Source: JAVBSX01 sp031549565 (GTDB taxonomy: Bacteria; Planctomycetota; Planctomycetia; Pirellulales; Thermoguttaceae). Taken from it: a stretch of DNA of 6,784 nucleotides. Of the stretch, positions 1 through 6,549 are shown one piece after another (the first letter of the stretch is position 1; every line of letters begins with the position of its first letter). The stretch spans positions 1 through 6,784 of the forward strand of contig JAVBPO010000092.1 of the NCBI GenBank assembly GCA_031549565.1, given 5' to 3'. Both the position numbers and the translations under genes were made by a program. The notes below the pieces were generated by a model. The model searched no databases and was not told the DNA's origin. It saw only the letters and a program-made list of their open reading frames with translations.

Positions 1-660
1 CCTACCCTTCCCATCTTTACAGGCGTTCGGGAAGCGACGAAGCATGTCAATGTCTTTAATCGTTATAAGTCCCGTCAGTCTATTATTTTCGTCCACGAGG
101 AGCAATTTCTCCACTTTTTTTTCCATTAAAATCTTTTCAGCCTGTGCAAGCGTTACTTTTCCGGTCGCCGTCACAAGGTTTTTAGAGGTCATAACCTCGG
201 AAATCGGAACGTTCCAGTTCTCAAGAAAGCGAAGATCACGGCGGGTTATAATCCCGCAAAGCCGGTTTTCTGCGTTGACGATCGGAACGGCAGAAATGTT
301 CTGCAAATCCATGATCTTTTTAGCTTCCCGGACGTTGGCTTCGGGAGCAAGGCAGGCGGGCTCGGAAATAATTCCGTTGGCGGTTCGCTTGACTTGAGCG
401 ACTTCTTTCGCCTGGTGATCAATCGTCATGTTTTTGTGTATGATTCCCATTCCTCCATGCTGGGCGAGTGCGACGGCCATATTTCGCTCCGTGACCGTGT
501 CCATCGGGGAGCTGAGAAAGGGGATCGTCAGCCGAATGCGCCGCGTGAGTTGGCTGCTCACATCAACTTCGGAGGGAACGACTTCGCTGTACTGCGGTTC
601 CAAAAGTACGTCGTCAAAAGTAATGCCCAGCGGGAAATTTTCGTTGCTCAGTTTTTGCAT
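1..660 (-). CDS. guaB: IMP dehydrogenase, N-terminal part (runs off left edge)
   Basis: IMP dehydrogenase oxidises IMP to XMP with NAD+, the committed step of guanine nucleotide synthesis, in the cytoplasm. The visible 220 residues contain the family start (ITFDDVLLEPQYSEVVPSEV, residues 13-32), the SSPMDTVTE block (50-58), the GGMGIIHKN strand and loop (69-77), and two CBS modules at about 97-145 (ending CGIITRRDLRF) and 157-205 (ending TGLITIKDID). The CBS pair is the regulatory Bateman domain inserted in the barrel. The frame is open to position 1, so the catalytic cysteine loop and the rest of the barrel (a full protein is roughly 490 residues) lie outside. The ATG at 660 gives the usual family N-terminus; only a weak GAG lies upstream as a ribosome site. 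The gene is divergent from the LutA-like gene. Identity is very secure. Confidence 0.96.
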   Translation of the reverse strand, partial: MQKLSNENFPLGITFDDVLLEPQYSEVVPSEVDVSSQLTRRIRLTIPFLSSPMDTVTERNMAVALAQHGGMGIIHKNMTIDHQAKEVAQVKRTANGIISEPACLAPEANVREAKKIMDLQNISAVPIVNAENRLCGIITRRDLRFLENWNVPISEVMTSKNLVTATGKVTLAQAEKILMEKKVEKLLLVDENNRLTGLITIKDIDMLRRFPNACKDGKGR

Positions 661-705
661 CGGACGCTCAGTGAGAGTGCATGGGATCAAAGGGGATTCC
701 GTCTG

Positions 706-734
706 AGTTTATCTCTATTACCCGTGAAAAACAA
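706..734 (-). promoter_or_regulatory. candidate guaB promoter
   Basis: On the minus strand TTGTTT (734-729) and TAAACT (711-706) are separated by exactly 17 bp. They match the sigma70 boxes at 3 of 6 and 4 of 6 positions. The -10 box ends about 45 bp before the guaB ATG at 660. The boxes are imperfect, so this is a position-supported guess rather than a firm call. Confidence 0.35.
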
Positions 735-801
735 GTGGGGCGAGCGGGGCGAGAAGTGAGTTTGTTTTCCATTTCCCCTTTCGTTTCCCGGCTTGATGGG
801 A

Positions 802-807
802 TATACT
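802..807 (+). promoter_or_regulatory. candidate -10 box for the LutA-like gene
   Basis: TATACT matches TATAAT at 5 of 6 positions and lies 46 bp before the ATG at 854, inside the guaB divergent region. No convincing -35 hexamer sits 16-18 bp upstream (TTTCGT at 779-784 is poor). The element may depend on an activator or may not be the true promoter. Confidence 0.3.
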
Positions 808-853
808 GTCGCGGGTTGATTTCTTTGAATACCTCCACTTTTCCAGCAAAGCG

Positions 854-1633
854 ATGATCGAAGCGATTGAAAAAGCAAGACCGAAGTTCGAGTACCCGAA
901 ATACCAAACTGGGGAAAAGGTCGCCCTTTTCATTCCCTGTTATGTCGACCAGTTTTATCCGTCGATCGGTAAAGCGACGGTCAAGCTCCTGGAAGATGCC
1001 GGAATTCCGCTCGTTTTTCCGGAAGAGCAAAGCTGTTGCGGCCAACCGGCGTTCAATAGCGGGTACTGGGCCGACGCTCAAAAGGTGATCGACCATTTCG
1101 CGAAGGTTTTCGAACCGTACCCTTGGATCGTAACGCCGTCGAGTTCCTGTGCGGCGATGTGTCGCGTCTTTTACGAAGAATCCGCCCCCGATTCGCTCGG
1201 GGCGACCGTCGGCAAGCGGGTCTTCGAGATTTGCGAATTCCTCGTCAATGTCCTCGGGATCACCGACACCGGGGCTCGATTTCCGGAGCCTACGAAAAAA
1301 GTGACAATGCATATCGGCTGTCACGGTCGCCGGGAACTCGGAATCGCGGAACCGGCCATGAAGCTTTTCAACAGCATCAAAGACCTGAACTATGTGGAGC
1401 TGCCGAACATGGAGGAGTGCTGCGGTTTCGGTGGAACATTTAGCGTTAAAATGGCCGGAACGTCGTTGGCGATGGGGAAGAAAAAGTTGGAAAACATCCG
1501 CAAAAGCGGCGCCGAACTGATCGCGACGACCGATATCAGTTGCGCGATGCACTTCGGCGGAATGATGCAGCTCGATTCGACGATGAAACACATCCCGATC
1601 AAGCATCTCGTCGAATTGCTCGTCGTCAAGTGA
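854..1633 (+). CDS. lutA: LutA/YkgE-type cysteine-rich (Fe-S)-binding protein
   Basis: This 259-residue protein belongs to the LutA/YkgE family, with two tandem CCG (cysteine-rich, heterodisulfide-reductase-like) domains. Known relatives form the LutABC complex that oxidises L-lactate to pyruvate, or subunits of glycolate-oxidase-type enzymes, in the cytoplasm or at the inner membrane face. Repeat one shows IPCYVDQFYP (C29), SCCGQPAFNSG (C61, C62) and SSSCAAMC (C99, C103). Repeat two shows HIGCHGRRELG (C156), EECCGFGGTFSVKM (C189, C190) and SCAMHFGG (C230). All core cysteines of a functional CCG protein are present. Length is near the usual 240-260, with about 20 extra residues before KVALFIPCYVD. 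There is no clear ribosome site, and no alternative in-frame start lies just upstream. The usual lutB (ferredoxin-like) and lutC partners are not adjacent: the next gene-sized features are unrelated and a terminator follows. The family is sure; the substrate is not. Confidence 0.9.
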   Translation: MIEAIEKARPKFEYPKYQTGEKVALFIPCYVDQFYPSIGKATVKLLEDAGIPLVFPEEQSCCGQPAFNSGYWADAQKVIDHFAKVFEPYPWIVTPSSSCAAMCRVFYEESAPDSLGATVGKRVFEICEFLVNVLGITDTGARFPEPTKKVTMHIGCHGRRELGIAEPAMKLFNSIKDLNYVELPNMEECCGFGGTFSVKMAGTSLAMGKKKLENIRKSGAELIATTDISCAMHFGGMMQLDSTMKHIPIKHLVELLVVK

Positions 1634-2181
1634 CATTGATCCTGTCAACGAGCCAGCAATTCGTCTGTTGACAATGACACTGGGGAAGCCTAAATCCTCG
1701 GCATCGGACTCGTTCTCAGATGATGAGAACGAGTCGCCGTTTTGAGCCTTTTCGCCTCTCTCTTGCCGCTCAGAATTGAGGCTTTCCTGTCCAATTTGAG
1801 GGTTGGCCGAACCTAAACGGTGCGACTTTCGGTGCTGTGCCGCTGCTGCTTTTGCGTCAAATCGCTTTTGGGACGCTGTTTGAATCGCAATTGGAAATGC
1901 ACTCAATGAACGAATTGCCGGTAGAGGGGCGAATTTCCTTTCGAGGCAAGCCGGTCTTGGGTGCCGAAGGGATCGAGTCGGTATTTGCCGCAAAAATCAT
2001 GGATGATTTTTCGGAAATCATTGCACTGAAAGCATCCTCCTATCAAGGACCGTTAAGCAGTTCCGGAAAAATCGCCAATCGCGACGCTTATCGAATGAAC
2101 ATTACGGGCACTACGGTTGGGGCGAGATCGACTTGGAGAAATCCTTTCCAAGCCAAGGTTTTTCGCTGGTGTGCTCACATG
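1634..2181. other. gene-poor stretch, possibly holding a decayed plus-strand gene
   Basis: I recognise no intact gene in this 548-bp stretch. Just after the LutA-like stop there is a separated inverted repeat, TGTCAAC (1643-1649) and GTTGACA (1667-1673), followed by the terminator hairpin. From 1780 the plus frame stays open; with a GTG start at 1837 it runs to 2340. Its first part reads like protein (VEGRISFRGKPVLGAEGIE, later NRDAYRMNITGT). From about 2112 the sense of this frame fades, while another plus frame gives HYGWGEIDLEKSF, which could mean a frameshift. The end of the 1837 frame lies opposite the convincing BlaI-type fragment and is not credible as protein. Family and function are unknown. 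A relic of a deleted gene is my best reading, held weakly. Confidence 0.25.
1707..1743 (+). terminator. intrinsic terminator after the LutA-like gene
   Basis: A perfect 12-bp inverted repeat (GACTCGTTCTCA at 1707-1718, TGAGAACGAGTC at 1724-1735) encloses a 5-base loop and is followed by GCCG and a run of four T at 1740-1743. It lies 74 bp after the stop at 1633. The T run is short and offset by four bases, so it could also be an RNA-stabilising 3' hairpin. Confidence 0.6.
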
Positions 2182-2298
2182 CTAGAAGATTTCGTCCAGG
2201 ACCTGCGAAACCGACGCTTCGCCGAGCTTGACGACCGCCTCGACGATCTGCCGTTCCCGACGCCCGAGTTCGCGGAGAGGATTTTCACTTTTTTTCAT
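2182..2298 (-). pseudogene. BlaI/MecI/CopY-type repressor, truncated to 38 codons
   Basis: The 38 residues begin MKKSENPLRELGRRERQIVE and continue into a stretch ending SVSQVLDEI. This is the first part of the winged-helix DNA-binding domain of BlaI/MecI-type repressors (L-G-RRERQI-[VM]-EAV, then the LGEASV-VL-EI helix). The family normally continues with a PPSYSAV-type recognition helix and totals about 120-130 residues. Here a TAG stop (2184-2182) follows DEIF, and no frame beyond it restores the recognition helix, so the fragment should not bind DNA. GAAAGG lies 7 bases before the ATG at 2298, which favours that start; the ATG at 2316 would add MSKGFV. An operator-like dyad lies just upstream. 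The usual BlaR1-type M56 sensor protease gene is not visible. The family assignment is confident; the lack of function is inferred from length. Confidence 0.75.
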
Positions 2299-2327
2299 CA
2301 CAAAACCTTTCGACATGATGTTAATCA

Positions 2328-2349
2328 GTTGACATGTTAATATATCAAC
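2328..2349 (-). promoter_or_regulatory. operator-like dyad upstream of the truncated repressor
   Basis: A 22-bp imperfect palindrome with arms GTTGAcATgTT and AAtATaTCAAC is symmetric at 18 of 22 positions. It lies 29 bp before the repressor ATG at 2298. On the minus strand it contains TATATT, a good -10 candidate, with TTGACT about 20 bp further upstream (a long spacing). BlaI-type repressors commonly bind palindromes overlapping their own promoter, so this may be the former autoregulatory site. Binding is an inference. Confidence 0.45.
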
Positions 2350-2403
2350 CTCTGAAAAGAGGAAAGTCAAGTCAAAAAATGGAAGCCTTCCAAAAAATTC
2401 GCT

Positions 2404-2433
2404 CAGAGGCGTCTTTTCGACTTGACGCTTCTG
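2404..2433 (+). repeat. 10-bp inverted repeat upstream of the DUF2760 promoter
   Basis: CAGAGGCGTC (2404-2413) and GACGCTTCTG (2424-2433) pair over 10 positions with a single G·U, around a 10-base loop. The repeat ends 4 bp before the TTGACA box at 2438. That position suits a regulator site, or a terminator-like structure without a T tract. No protein can be assigned to it. Confidence 0.4.
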
Positions 2434-2437
2434 TTGA

Positions 2438-2466
2438 TTGACAAATCCAAGGAATTGCAGTACAAA
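2438..2466 (+). promoter_or_regulatory. sigma70-like promoter for the DUF2760 gene
   Basis: A perfect TTGACA (2438-2443) is separated by exactly 17 bp from TACAAA (2461-2466; 4 of 6 matches to TATAAT). Transcription would begin near 2473, about 30 bases before the chosen ATG at 2505. It would also begin almost at the in-frame GTG at 2475, so a leaderless transcript from that codon cannot be excluded. Confidence 0.5.
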
Positions 2467-2504
2467 GGTCGGTAGTGTCACGTTTCAATAACCCCATCGA
2501 TTTC

Positions 2505-3083
2505 ATGAATATTTCAATCGCTTTTCGGGCCTTTTTCGCGGCTTTGTTCGATCGAGCGACGGCCGATCGGGTGCGTCGCGCGCTTTCGCCGGATGCCCTG
2601 CCCGCTTTAGATCAGCCGCAGACGACGCCGACGGAGATTTCCGGAGAAAAAACAACCGAATCCCAAAGGCCGCGGACCTTGCCGTCGAAAACTTCGGAAC
2701 CTCCGCGACAAAGCGAAGCGATCACGCTCCTGGCGGCGCTGCAACGGGAAGCGCGGTTCGTCGATTTCGTACAGGAATCGCTCGCCGAATTTTCCGACGC
2801 GCAAATCGGAGCCGCCGCCCGATCCGTTCACGACGATTGCGCCAAGGTTCTCCAGCGATTTTTCGAATTGCAGCCGGTCGTTGAGCAGACGGAAGGATCG
2901 CCCATTGAAATCACGTTCGACGATCTGCCGCTTTTCCAGTTGACCGGCAACGTCCCGCAAACGCCGCCGTACCACGGCAAACTGGTTCACGCCGGCTGGA
3001 AAGCGGCGAAAGCGGAACTGCCCGTCTGGTCCGGACAGCCGGAAACCGCTTTGATTATCGCTCCGTCGGAAGTGGAATTGTAG
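2505..3083 (+). CDS. DUF2760 domain protein
   Basis: This 192-residue protein is of unknown function, most likely cytoplasmic: no signal peptide or membrane segment is visible. The N-terminus (MNISIAFRAFFAALFD, residues 1-16) is a short amphipathic segment seen in the family. A Pro/Thr/Ser-rich linker follows at about 35-70. The DUF2760 domain fills about 71-192, with recognisable blocks AITLLAALQREARFVDFVQE (72-91), FSDAQIGAAARSVHDDC (96-112), LTGNV (146-150), the LVHAGWKA segment (160-167) and the C-terminal IIAPSEVEL (184-192). The ATG at 2505 is preferred over the in-frame GTG at 2475 because MNISIAF matches the usual family start; neither has a ribosome site. In other bacteria this family is often found near Hsp70-like genes (from memory), but none is in this window. 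The gene appears to be monocistronic. Confidence 0.85.
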   Translation: MNISIAFRAFFAALFDRATADRVRRALSPDALPALDQPQTTPTEISGEKTTESQRPRTLPSKTSEPPRQSEAITLLAALQREARFVDFVQESLAEFSDAQIGAAARSVHDDCAKVLQRFFELQPVVEQTEGSPIEITFDDLPLFQLTGNVPQTPPYHGKLVHAGWKAAKAELPVWSGQPETALIIAPSEVEL

Positions 3084-3089
3084 TTTATA

Positions 3090-3112
3090 GGCTTCAGACT
3101 TCAGGCTTCAGG
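3090..3112 (+). repeat. three tandem CTTCAG-type heptamers
   Basis: GCTTCAG, ACTTCAG and GCTTCAG follow one another directly at 3091-3111, seven bases after the DUF2760 stop. Short heptamer arrays of this kind occur as dispersed intergenic repeats in several bacterial genomes. Whether this one is dispersed cannot be told from a single copy. Confidence 0.6.
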
Positions 3113-3169
3113 ATGTCAAGGTAAAGTTGAGGGCATTTGGTGGGACGCGACTTTTCTCACATAACAAAC

Positions 3170-3185
3170 GCGGGGCAGGCCCCGC
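3170..3185 (+). repeat. GC-rich hairpin before the glycoside hydrolase gene
   Basis: GCGGGGC (3170-3176) and GCCCCGC (3179-3185) form a perfect 7-bp palindrome around AG, realistically a 6-bp stem with a CAGG loop. It ends 18 bp before the ATG at 3204 and has no T tract, so it is a poor terminator. It could be a REP-like intergenic repeat or a 5' leader hairpin affecting ribosome access. Confidence 0.5.
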
Positions 3186-3203
3186 CGCTAACAGAACTGT
3201 ATT

Positions 3204-4655
3204 ATGATTACTCGAAATATTGCCTTGGGAATTCTCCTGTTGTTCATTTCCTTTCCGTGTTTTGCGGCGGAGGGGGGGAAAACGCTTCCGAAAATCCGGA
3301 TTGCGGCGGACGGACGCTCTTTCGAAACGGAAGACGGTCGTCCCTATCGACCGATCGGCATTAATTACTACCGCCCGCACACCGGTTGGGCGCCGCAGGT
3401 TTGGAAATCGTTTAACCCCGCCGAGTTTCGCGAAGATTGCGTCCTTATGAAAGACAGCGGCGCCAACTGCATCCGGGTTTTCCTCACCTACGGGTCGTTC
3501 ATGAGCGAAAAAGGCCGGGTCGATTCCGAGGGGCTCCGCAAATTCGACGAATTCCTCGACATCGCCGAAGAGCATGGGATTTACGTGCATCCGACTGGTC
3601 CGGATCACTGGGAAGGGCAAGGCTGCTTCGGCGACGCCATGTGGGACCGTTATACTTCGGAAGAGGTGATCGACGAAACCTGCGCATTTTGGCGGACTTT
3701 CGCGAAACGGTACAAAGAACGCGGCGCGATTTTCGCCTACGATCTGCTCAACGAACCGTCGATTCCGTGGAATCGGCCCGACTTGAAACGACATTGGAAC
3801 GCCTGGCTCTCGCAAAAATACGCGTCGGCGGACAAGCTGGCCGAAAGCTGGGGCGTTCCCGTCGAATCGGTCGCGTGGAACGACTGCGAACTCCCGGCGG
3901 ACGAGCCCGGCAAGTCTTCGCAACAGCTTCTCCTCGATTTCCAGCATTGCCGTGAATCGCTCGCCCGGCGTTGGACCCGGCTTCAATCCCAAGCGATCAA
4001 GGAAGTCGCTCCGGACGCGTTGGTGAGCGTCGGATTGATTCAATGGAGCGTGCCGTGCGTCTTGCCGGGCTATTATCAGCATTATTCCGGTTTTCGTCCT
4101 TCGGAAATCGCGGAAGATCTCGATTTTTTAGAGGTCCATTTCTATCCCCTGGCAACCGGTTTCTATGAATACGCGGATAAAGCATCGGGAACGAAGAACC
4201 TTGCTTACGTCGAATGTTTGGTTCGCGAAATCGCCAAAACCGGCAAACCGGCGATGATCGGCGAATTCGGTTGGTACGGCGGCGGACCGTTGAAAAACTC
4301 AAATCAGGAACGGCCCGCTGCGTCCGAAGGGGAGCAGGCGGATTACTGTGCGTCCGTAATCAAAACGACGGAAGGAATCGCGGTCGGCTGGTTGAACTGG
4401 GGGTATTACGACGTTCCCGAAGCGATGGACATCTCGGAGTTGACCGGCCTGTGCGCCGCGGACGGTCGGGAAAAGGAATGGAATAAACGTTTCAGGCAAA
4501 TCGCTTCGGAATTGTCGACGCAAAAAACTCCGTTGCGAAAAATCGGGGCCCGCCCGGACATGGATTGGGACAAGTTGCTTCTCGATCCCGGAGCACGGCA
4601 GGTTTTCATGGACGAATATTGCGACGCTTTTGAGAAGGATCGCCGCGGCGAATAA
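3204..4655 (+). CDS. secreted glycoside hydrolase, GH5-like (clan GH-A)
   Basis: This 483-residue exported enzyme probably cleaves beta-glycosidic bonds in a plant- or algal-type polysaccharide (beta-mannan or cellulose would be typical of the fold). The N-terminus (residues 1-22) is a signal peptide with a hydrophobic core GILLLFISF and likely cleavage after CFAA. The mature part opens with DGRPYRPIGINYY (45-57). It shows the clan GH-A core: ANCIRVF with N88 and R91, the acid/base in LLNEPS (N183, E184), VHFYP with H312 and Y314, the nucleophile in IGEFGWYGG (E354), and the aromatic WLNWGYYD (396-403). The two catalytic glutamates are 170 residues apart, as expected for a TIM barrel. A segment near 198-235 (WNAWLSQKY then SWGVP) resembles insertions in GH42-like enzymes, so GH42 or an unclassified GH-A family is an alternative. 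No ribosome site precedes the ATG. The stop is embedded in AATAAGGAGG, and the vWA gene follows 70 bp later. Confidence 0.85.
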   Translation: MITRNIALGILLLFISFPCFAAEGGKTLPKIRIAADGRSFETEDGRPYRPIGINYYRPHTGWAPQVWKSFNPAEFREDCVLMKDSGANCIRVFLTYGSFMSEKGRVDSEGLRKFDEFLDIAEEHGIYVHPTGPDHWEGQGCFGDAMWDRYTSEEVIDETCAFWRTFAKRYKERGAIFAYDLLNEPSIPWNRPDLKRHWNAWLSQKYASADKLAESWGVPVESVAWNDCELPADEPGKSSQQLLLDFQHCRESLARRWTRLQSQAIKEVAPDALVSVGLIQWSVPCVLPGYYQHYSGFRPSEIAEDLDFLEVHFYPLATGFYEYADKASGTKNLAYVECLVREIAKTGKPAMIGEFGWYGGGPLKNSNQERPAASEGEQADYCASVIKTTEGIAVGWLNWGYYDVPEAMDISELTGLCAADGREKEWNKRFRQIASELSTQKTPLRKIGARPDMDWDKLLLDPGARQVFMDEYCDAFEKDRRGE

Positions 4656-4660
4656 GGAGG
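4654..4660 (+). promoter_or_regulatory. strong Shine-Dalgarno site serving an out-of-frame ATG
   Basis: AAGGAGG overlaps the hydrolase stop codon and lies 10 bases before an ATG at 4671 (7 before a TTG at 4668). That ATG opens a frame (MFRKLRVRLYVDS...) that overlaps the vWA gene in a different frame and ends at 5063. The vWA start at 4726 has no ribosome site of its own, and TAA TAA (4711-4716) closes its frame upstream. The site therefore serves either a leader peptide or the relic of a lost gene. Confidence 0.45.
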
Positions 4661-4725
4661 ATACCGTTTGATGTTCCGCAAGCTGCGCGTGCGGCTCTAT
4701 GTTGATTCCGTAATAAACCACGATC

Positions 4726-6549
4726 ATGCTTACGACCCCCTGGGCTCTGCTCGCTTTATTTTCCGTTCCGGTGGTCGTCGGGATTTACCTGTTCCGGACG
4801 CGAACGCGGCGTCGCGTCGTTTCCGGGCTGTTTCTTTGGAGCGATCAAACGCAATCCCGACAGGGCGGACGTCGGATCGAAACGCTCCAGTTCCCGCTGC
4901 TGCTCCTGTTGGAACTGCTTGTTTTGACGCTGCTTGCCGTCGCGGCGGCGGGGCCGTACATGAAATGGAACACCGCCGGACGGCCGACCGTGATCATTCT
5001 CGACGATTCTTATTCAATGCACGCGAAGGTCAAGGAATCCGACGGGACCGTGCACACCGTTAAGCAGCGGGCCGAAGAAGCACTGGAGCGTTTTCTCACG
5101 AACGAAGCGGGATACCCGATCCAATTCATCCTCGCCGGAGGTTCCGCTTCGCTCCTGTCCGGGCTCGCCAAAACTCCCGCAGAAGCCCGGTCGGCCTTGG
5201 AAAATTGGACTTGCAGCGCCCCGACGGCGCAAATTGACGCCGCGATTTCGCTCGCGGCCCGGACCGCGATTTCCGGAGCGAAAATTCTCGTGATCTCCGA
5301 CCACGCGCCCGCCGAAGAGCTTGCGGTCGGCAAAATCCGTTGGCTCTCCTTCGGGGAGCCGCTCGGAAATCTCGCGATCGTTCACGGCAGTCGGGTTTTT
5401 CAAGCGGACAAGGACCGGCTTCTCGTCGAAATCTCGAATCTCTCCGCGAACGAGGAGCGGTTGCAACTGTCGCTCTTTGACACCACGCACAACCGGATGC
5501 TGCAAAAAATCGACCAGCCGATCGGGCCGGAGGAAACGCTCAGCTTCCGTCTTTCGCTCGGCGAAAAGTCGAACGAACCGGCGAATTTTCCGGTCGAACT
5601 CCGTTTGGCGGACGACGGTTTGGACATGGACAACGTTTTCACGCTCCTGCCGCCGAAACACAAGCCGGTCCGGGTCGCGATTTCCGGCGTTCCGGTCGAA
5701 CTGAAACTCCCGCTTCAAAAAGCGGTCGAAACGAGCGGACTGGCCGAACTGGTCGTCGAGGAACCGGATATCCTGTTTACCGGTCGCGAAAGTGTTGACA
5801 CCACCGACTCGACCGAAAACGTTGCGCCGGATAAATTGGCGTGGACCGTGCGCGTTTTTTCGGAGCGGGACGATTCGAAAGTGCAGTCGTTCGTCGGACC
5901 GTTCGTGGTCGATCGCGGCAGTCGTTTAACGACCGGTCTTTCGCTCGACGGCGTTGTTTGGGCGGCGTCGGCGACCGCTCCGATGGGCGGGCTCCCGATC
6001 GTTTCGGCGGGGAACGTGCCGCTGTTGACCGAGCAGATCGCGAGAAACGGAACCAGGGAATTGCGGCTTCAGGTGAACGAAAAACTTTCGACGCTCACGA
6101 TCTCGCCGGACTGGCCGATCCTGGTGTGGAACATTTTGCGGGCTCGCGGCGAACATCTGTACGGAATCCCGGCGAACAACGTCCGACTCGGCAGCGAAGC
6201 GGTTTTCATCGCCGCGTCGGGAGATGAGAACCTGGAAATCAAGGATCCCCGGGGAACGGTTCGTAAGCAGCCGGTTCGAGGACTGCGAACGACGATTCCG
6301 GCGTCCGTGTGCGGCGTGTACGAAGTGAAAGCGGAAAGCGGCGTCTACCCGTTCTCCGTCGGAACGCTTTCCGCCGGGGAATCGAACCTGCAATCGATGG
6401 AATCCGGCGTATACGGCGGTTGGCTCGACGAAGAAACGATCCGGGCCGACTACCGCAGCTTGATCTGGGCGATTCTTCTCGCTTCACTGACGCTGCTGGT
6501 TCTCCATTTGATCTTGACGTCGAAAACCTATGCGATTCGAACGGCGTGA
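4726..6549 (+). CDS. BatA/vWA-domain membrane protein
   Basis: This 607-residue inner-membrane protein has BatA (aerotolerance-regulator N-terminal) architecture. A first membrane segment covers residues 5-22 (MLTTPWALLALFSVPVVVGI start), followed by the basic loop RTRTRRRVVSGLFLW (24-38) and a second segment at 55-76. A von Willebrand A domain begins at about 87. Its metal-binding MIDAS motif is LDDSYSM, with D93, S95 and S97; the later acidic residue is probably D192 in VISDHAP. A long beta-rich periplasmic-type region follows at about 220-570. A C-terminal membrane helix lies at 578-598 (SLIWAILLASLTLLVLHLIL) before a short tail. Relatives usually sit with MoxR ATPase and DUF58 genes and are thought to act in envelope stress or complex assembly; neither partner is visible here. 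Likely co-transcribed with the glycoside hydrolase upstream. The ATG at 4726 matches the family start. The precise role is unknown. Confidence 0.85.
   Translation: MLTTPWALLALFSVPVVVGIYLFRTRTRRRVVSGLFLWSDQTQSRQGGRRIETLQFPLLLLLELLVLTLLAVAAAGPYMKWNTAGRPTVIILDDSYSMHAKVKESDGTVHTVKQRAEEALERFLTNEAGYPIQFILAGGSASLLSGLAKTPAEARSALENWTCSAPTAQIDAAISLAARTAISGAKILVISDHAPAEELAVGKIRWLSFGEPLGNLAIVHGSRVFQADKDRLLVEISNLSANEERLQLSLFDTTHNRMLQKIDQPIGPEETLSFRLSLGEKSNEPANFPVELRLADDGLDMDNVFTLLPPKHKPVRVAISGVPVELKLPLQKAVETSGLAELVVEEPDILFTGRESVDTTDSTENVAPDKLAWTVRVFSERDDSKVQSFVGPFVVDRGSRLTTGLSLDGVVWAASATAPMGGLPIVSAGNVPLLTEQIARNGTRELRLQVNEKLSTLTISPDWPILVWNILRARGEHLYGIPANNVRLGSEAVFIAASGDENLEIKDPRGTVRKQPVRGLRTTIPASVCGVYEVKAESGVYPFSVGTLSAGESNLQSMESGVYGGWLDEETIRADYRSLIWAILLASLTLLVLHLILTSKTYAIRTA

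Noticed and set aside
44..397. 117-codon plus-strand frame
   Set aside because: It is the antisense of the two CBS domains of guaB; the minus-strand translation matches IMP dehydrogenase throughout.
668..1993. 441-codon open frame on the minus strand
   Set aside because: It lies opposite the LutA-like gene, whose cysteine motifs are unmistakable. Its translation is Arg/Phe-rich with no family resemblance, as expected for an antisense shadow.
2349..2362. CCTCT-GAAA-AGAGG small hairpin
   Set aside because: A five-pair stem in an AT-rich control region could arise by chance, and it overlaps the operator-like dyad without adding a clear role.
2380..2392. TGGAAGCCTTCCA palindrome flanked by A runs, terminator-like on the minus strand
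   Set aside because: The usable stem is only about four pairs, and no minus-strand gene ends upstream of it for it to terminate.
3108..4082. 324-codon minus-strand frame
   Set aside because: It runs opposite the glycoside hydrolase, which carries both catalytic glutamates and a signal peptide. The minus product has no recognisable motif.
5014..5718. 234-codon minus-strand frame
   Set aside because: It is antisense to the vWA domain protein and dominated by Arg, Glu and Phe, typical of shadow translation in this sequence.
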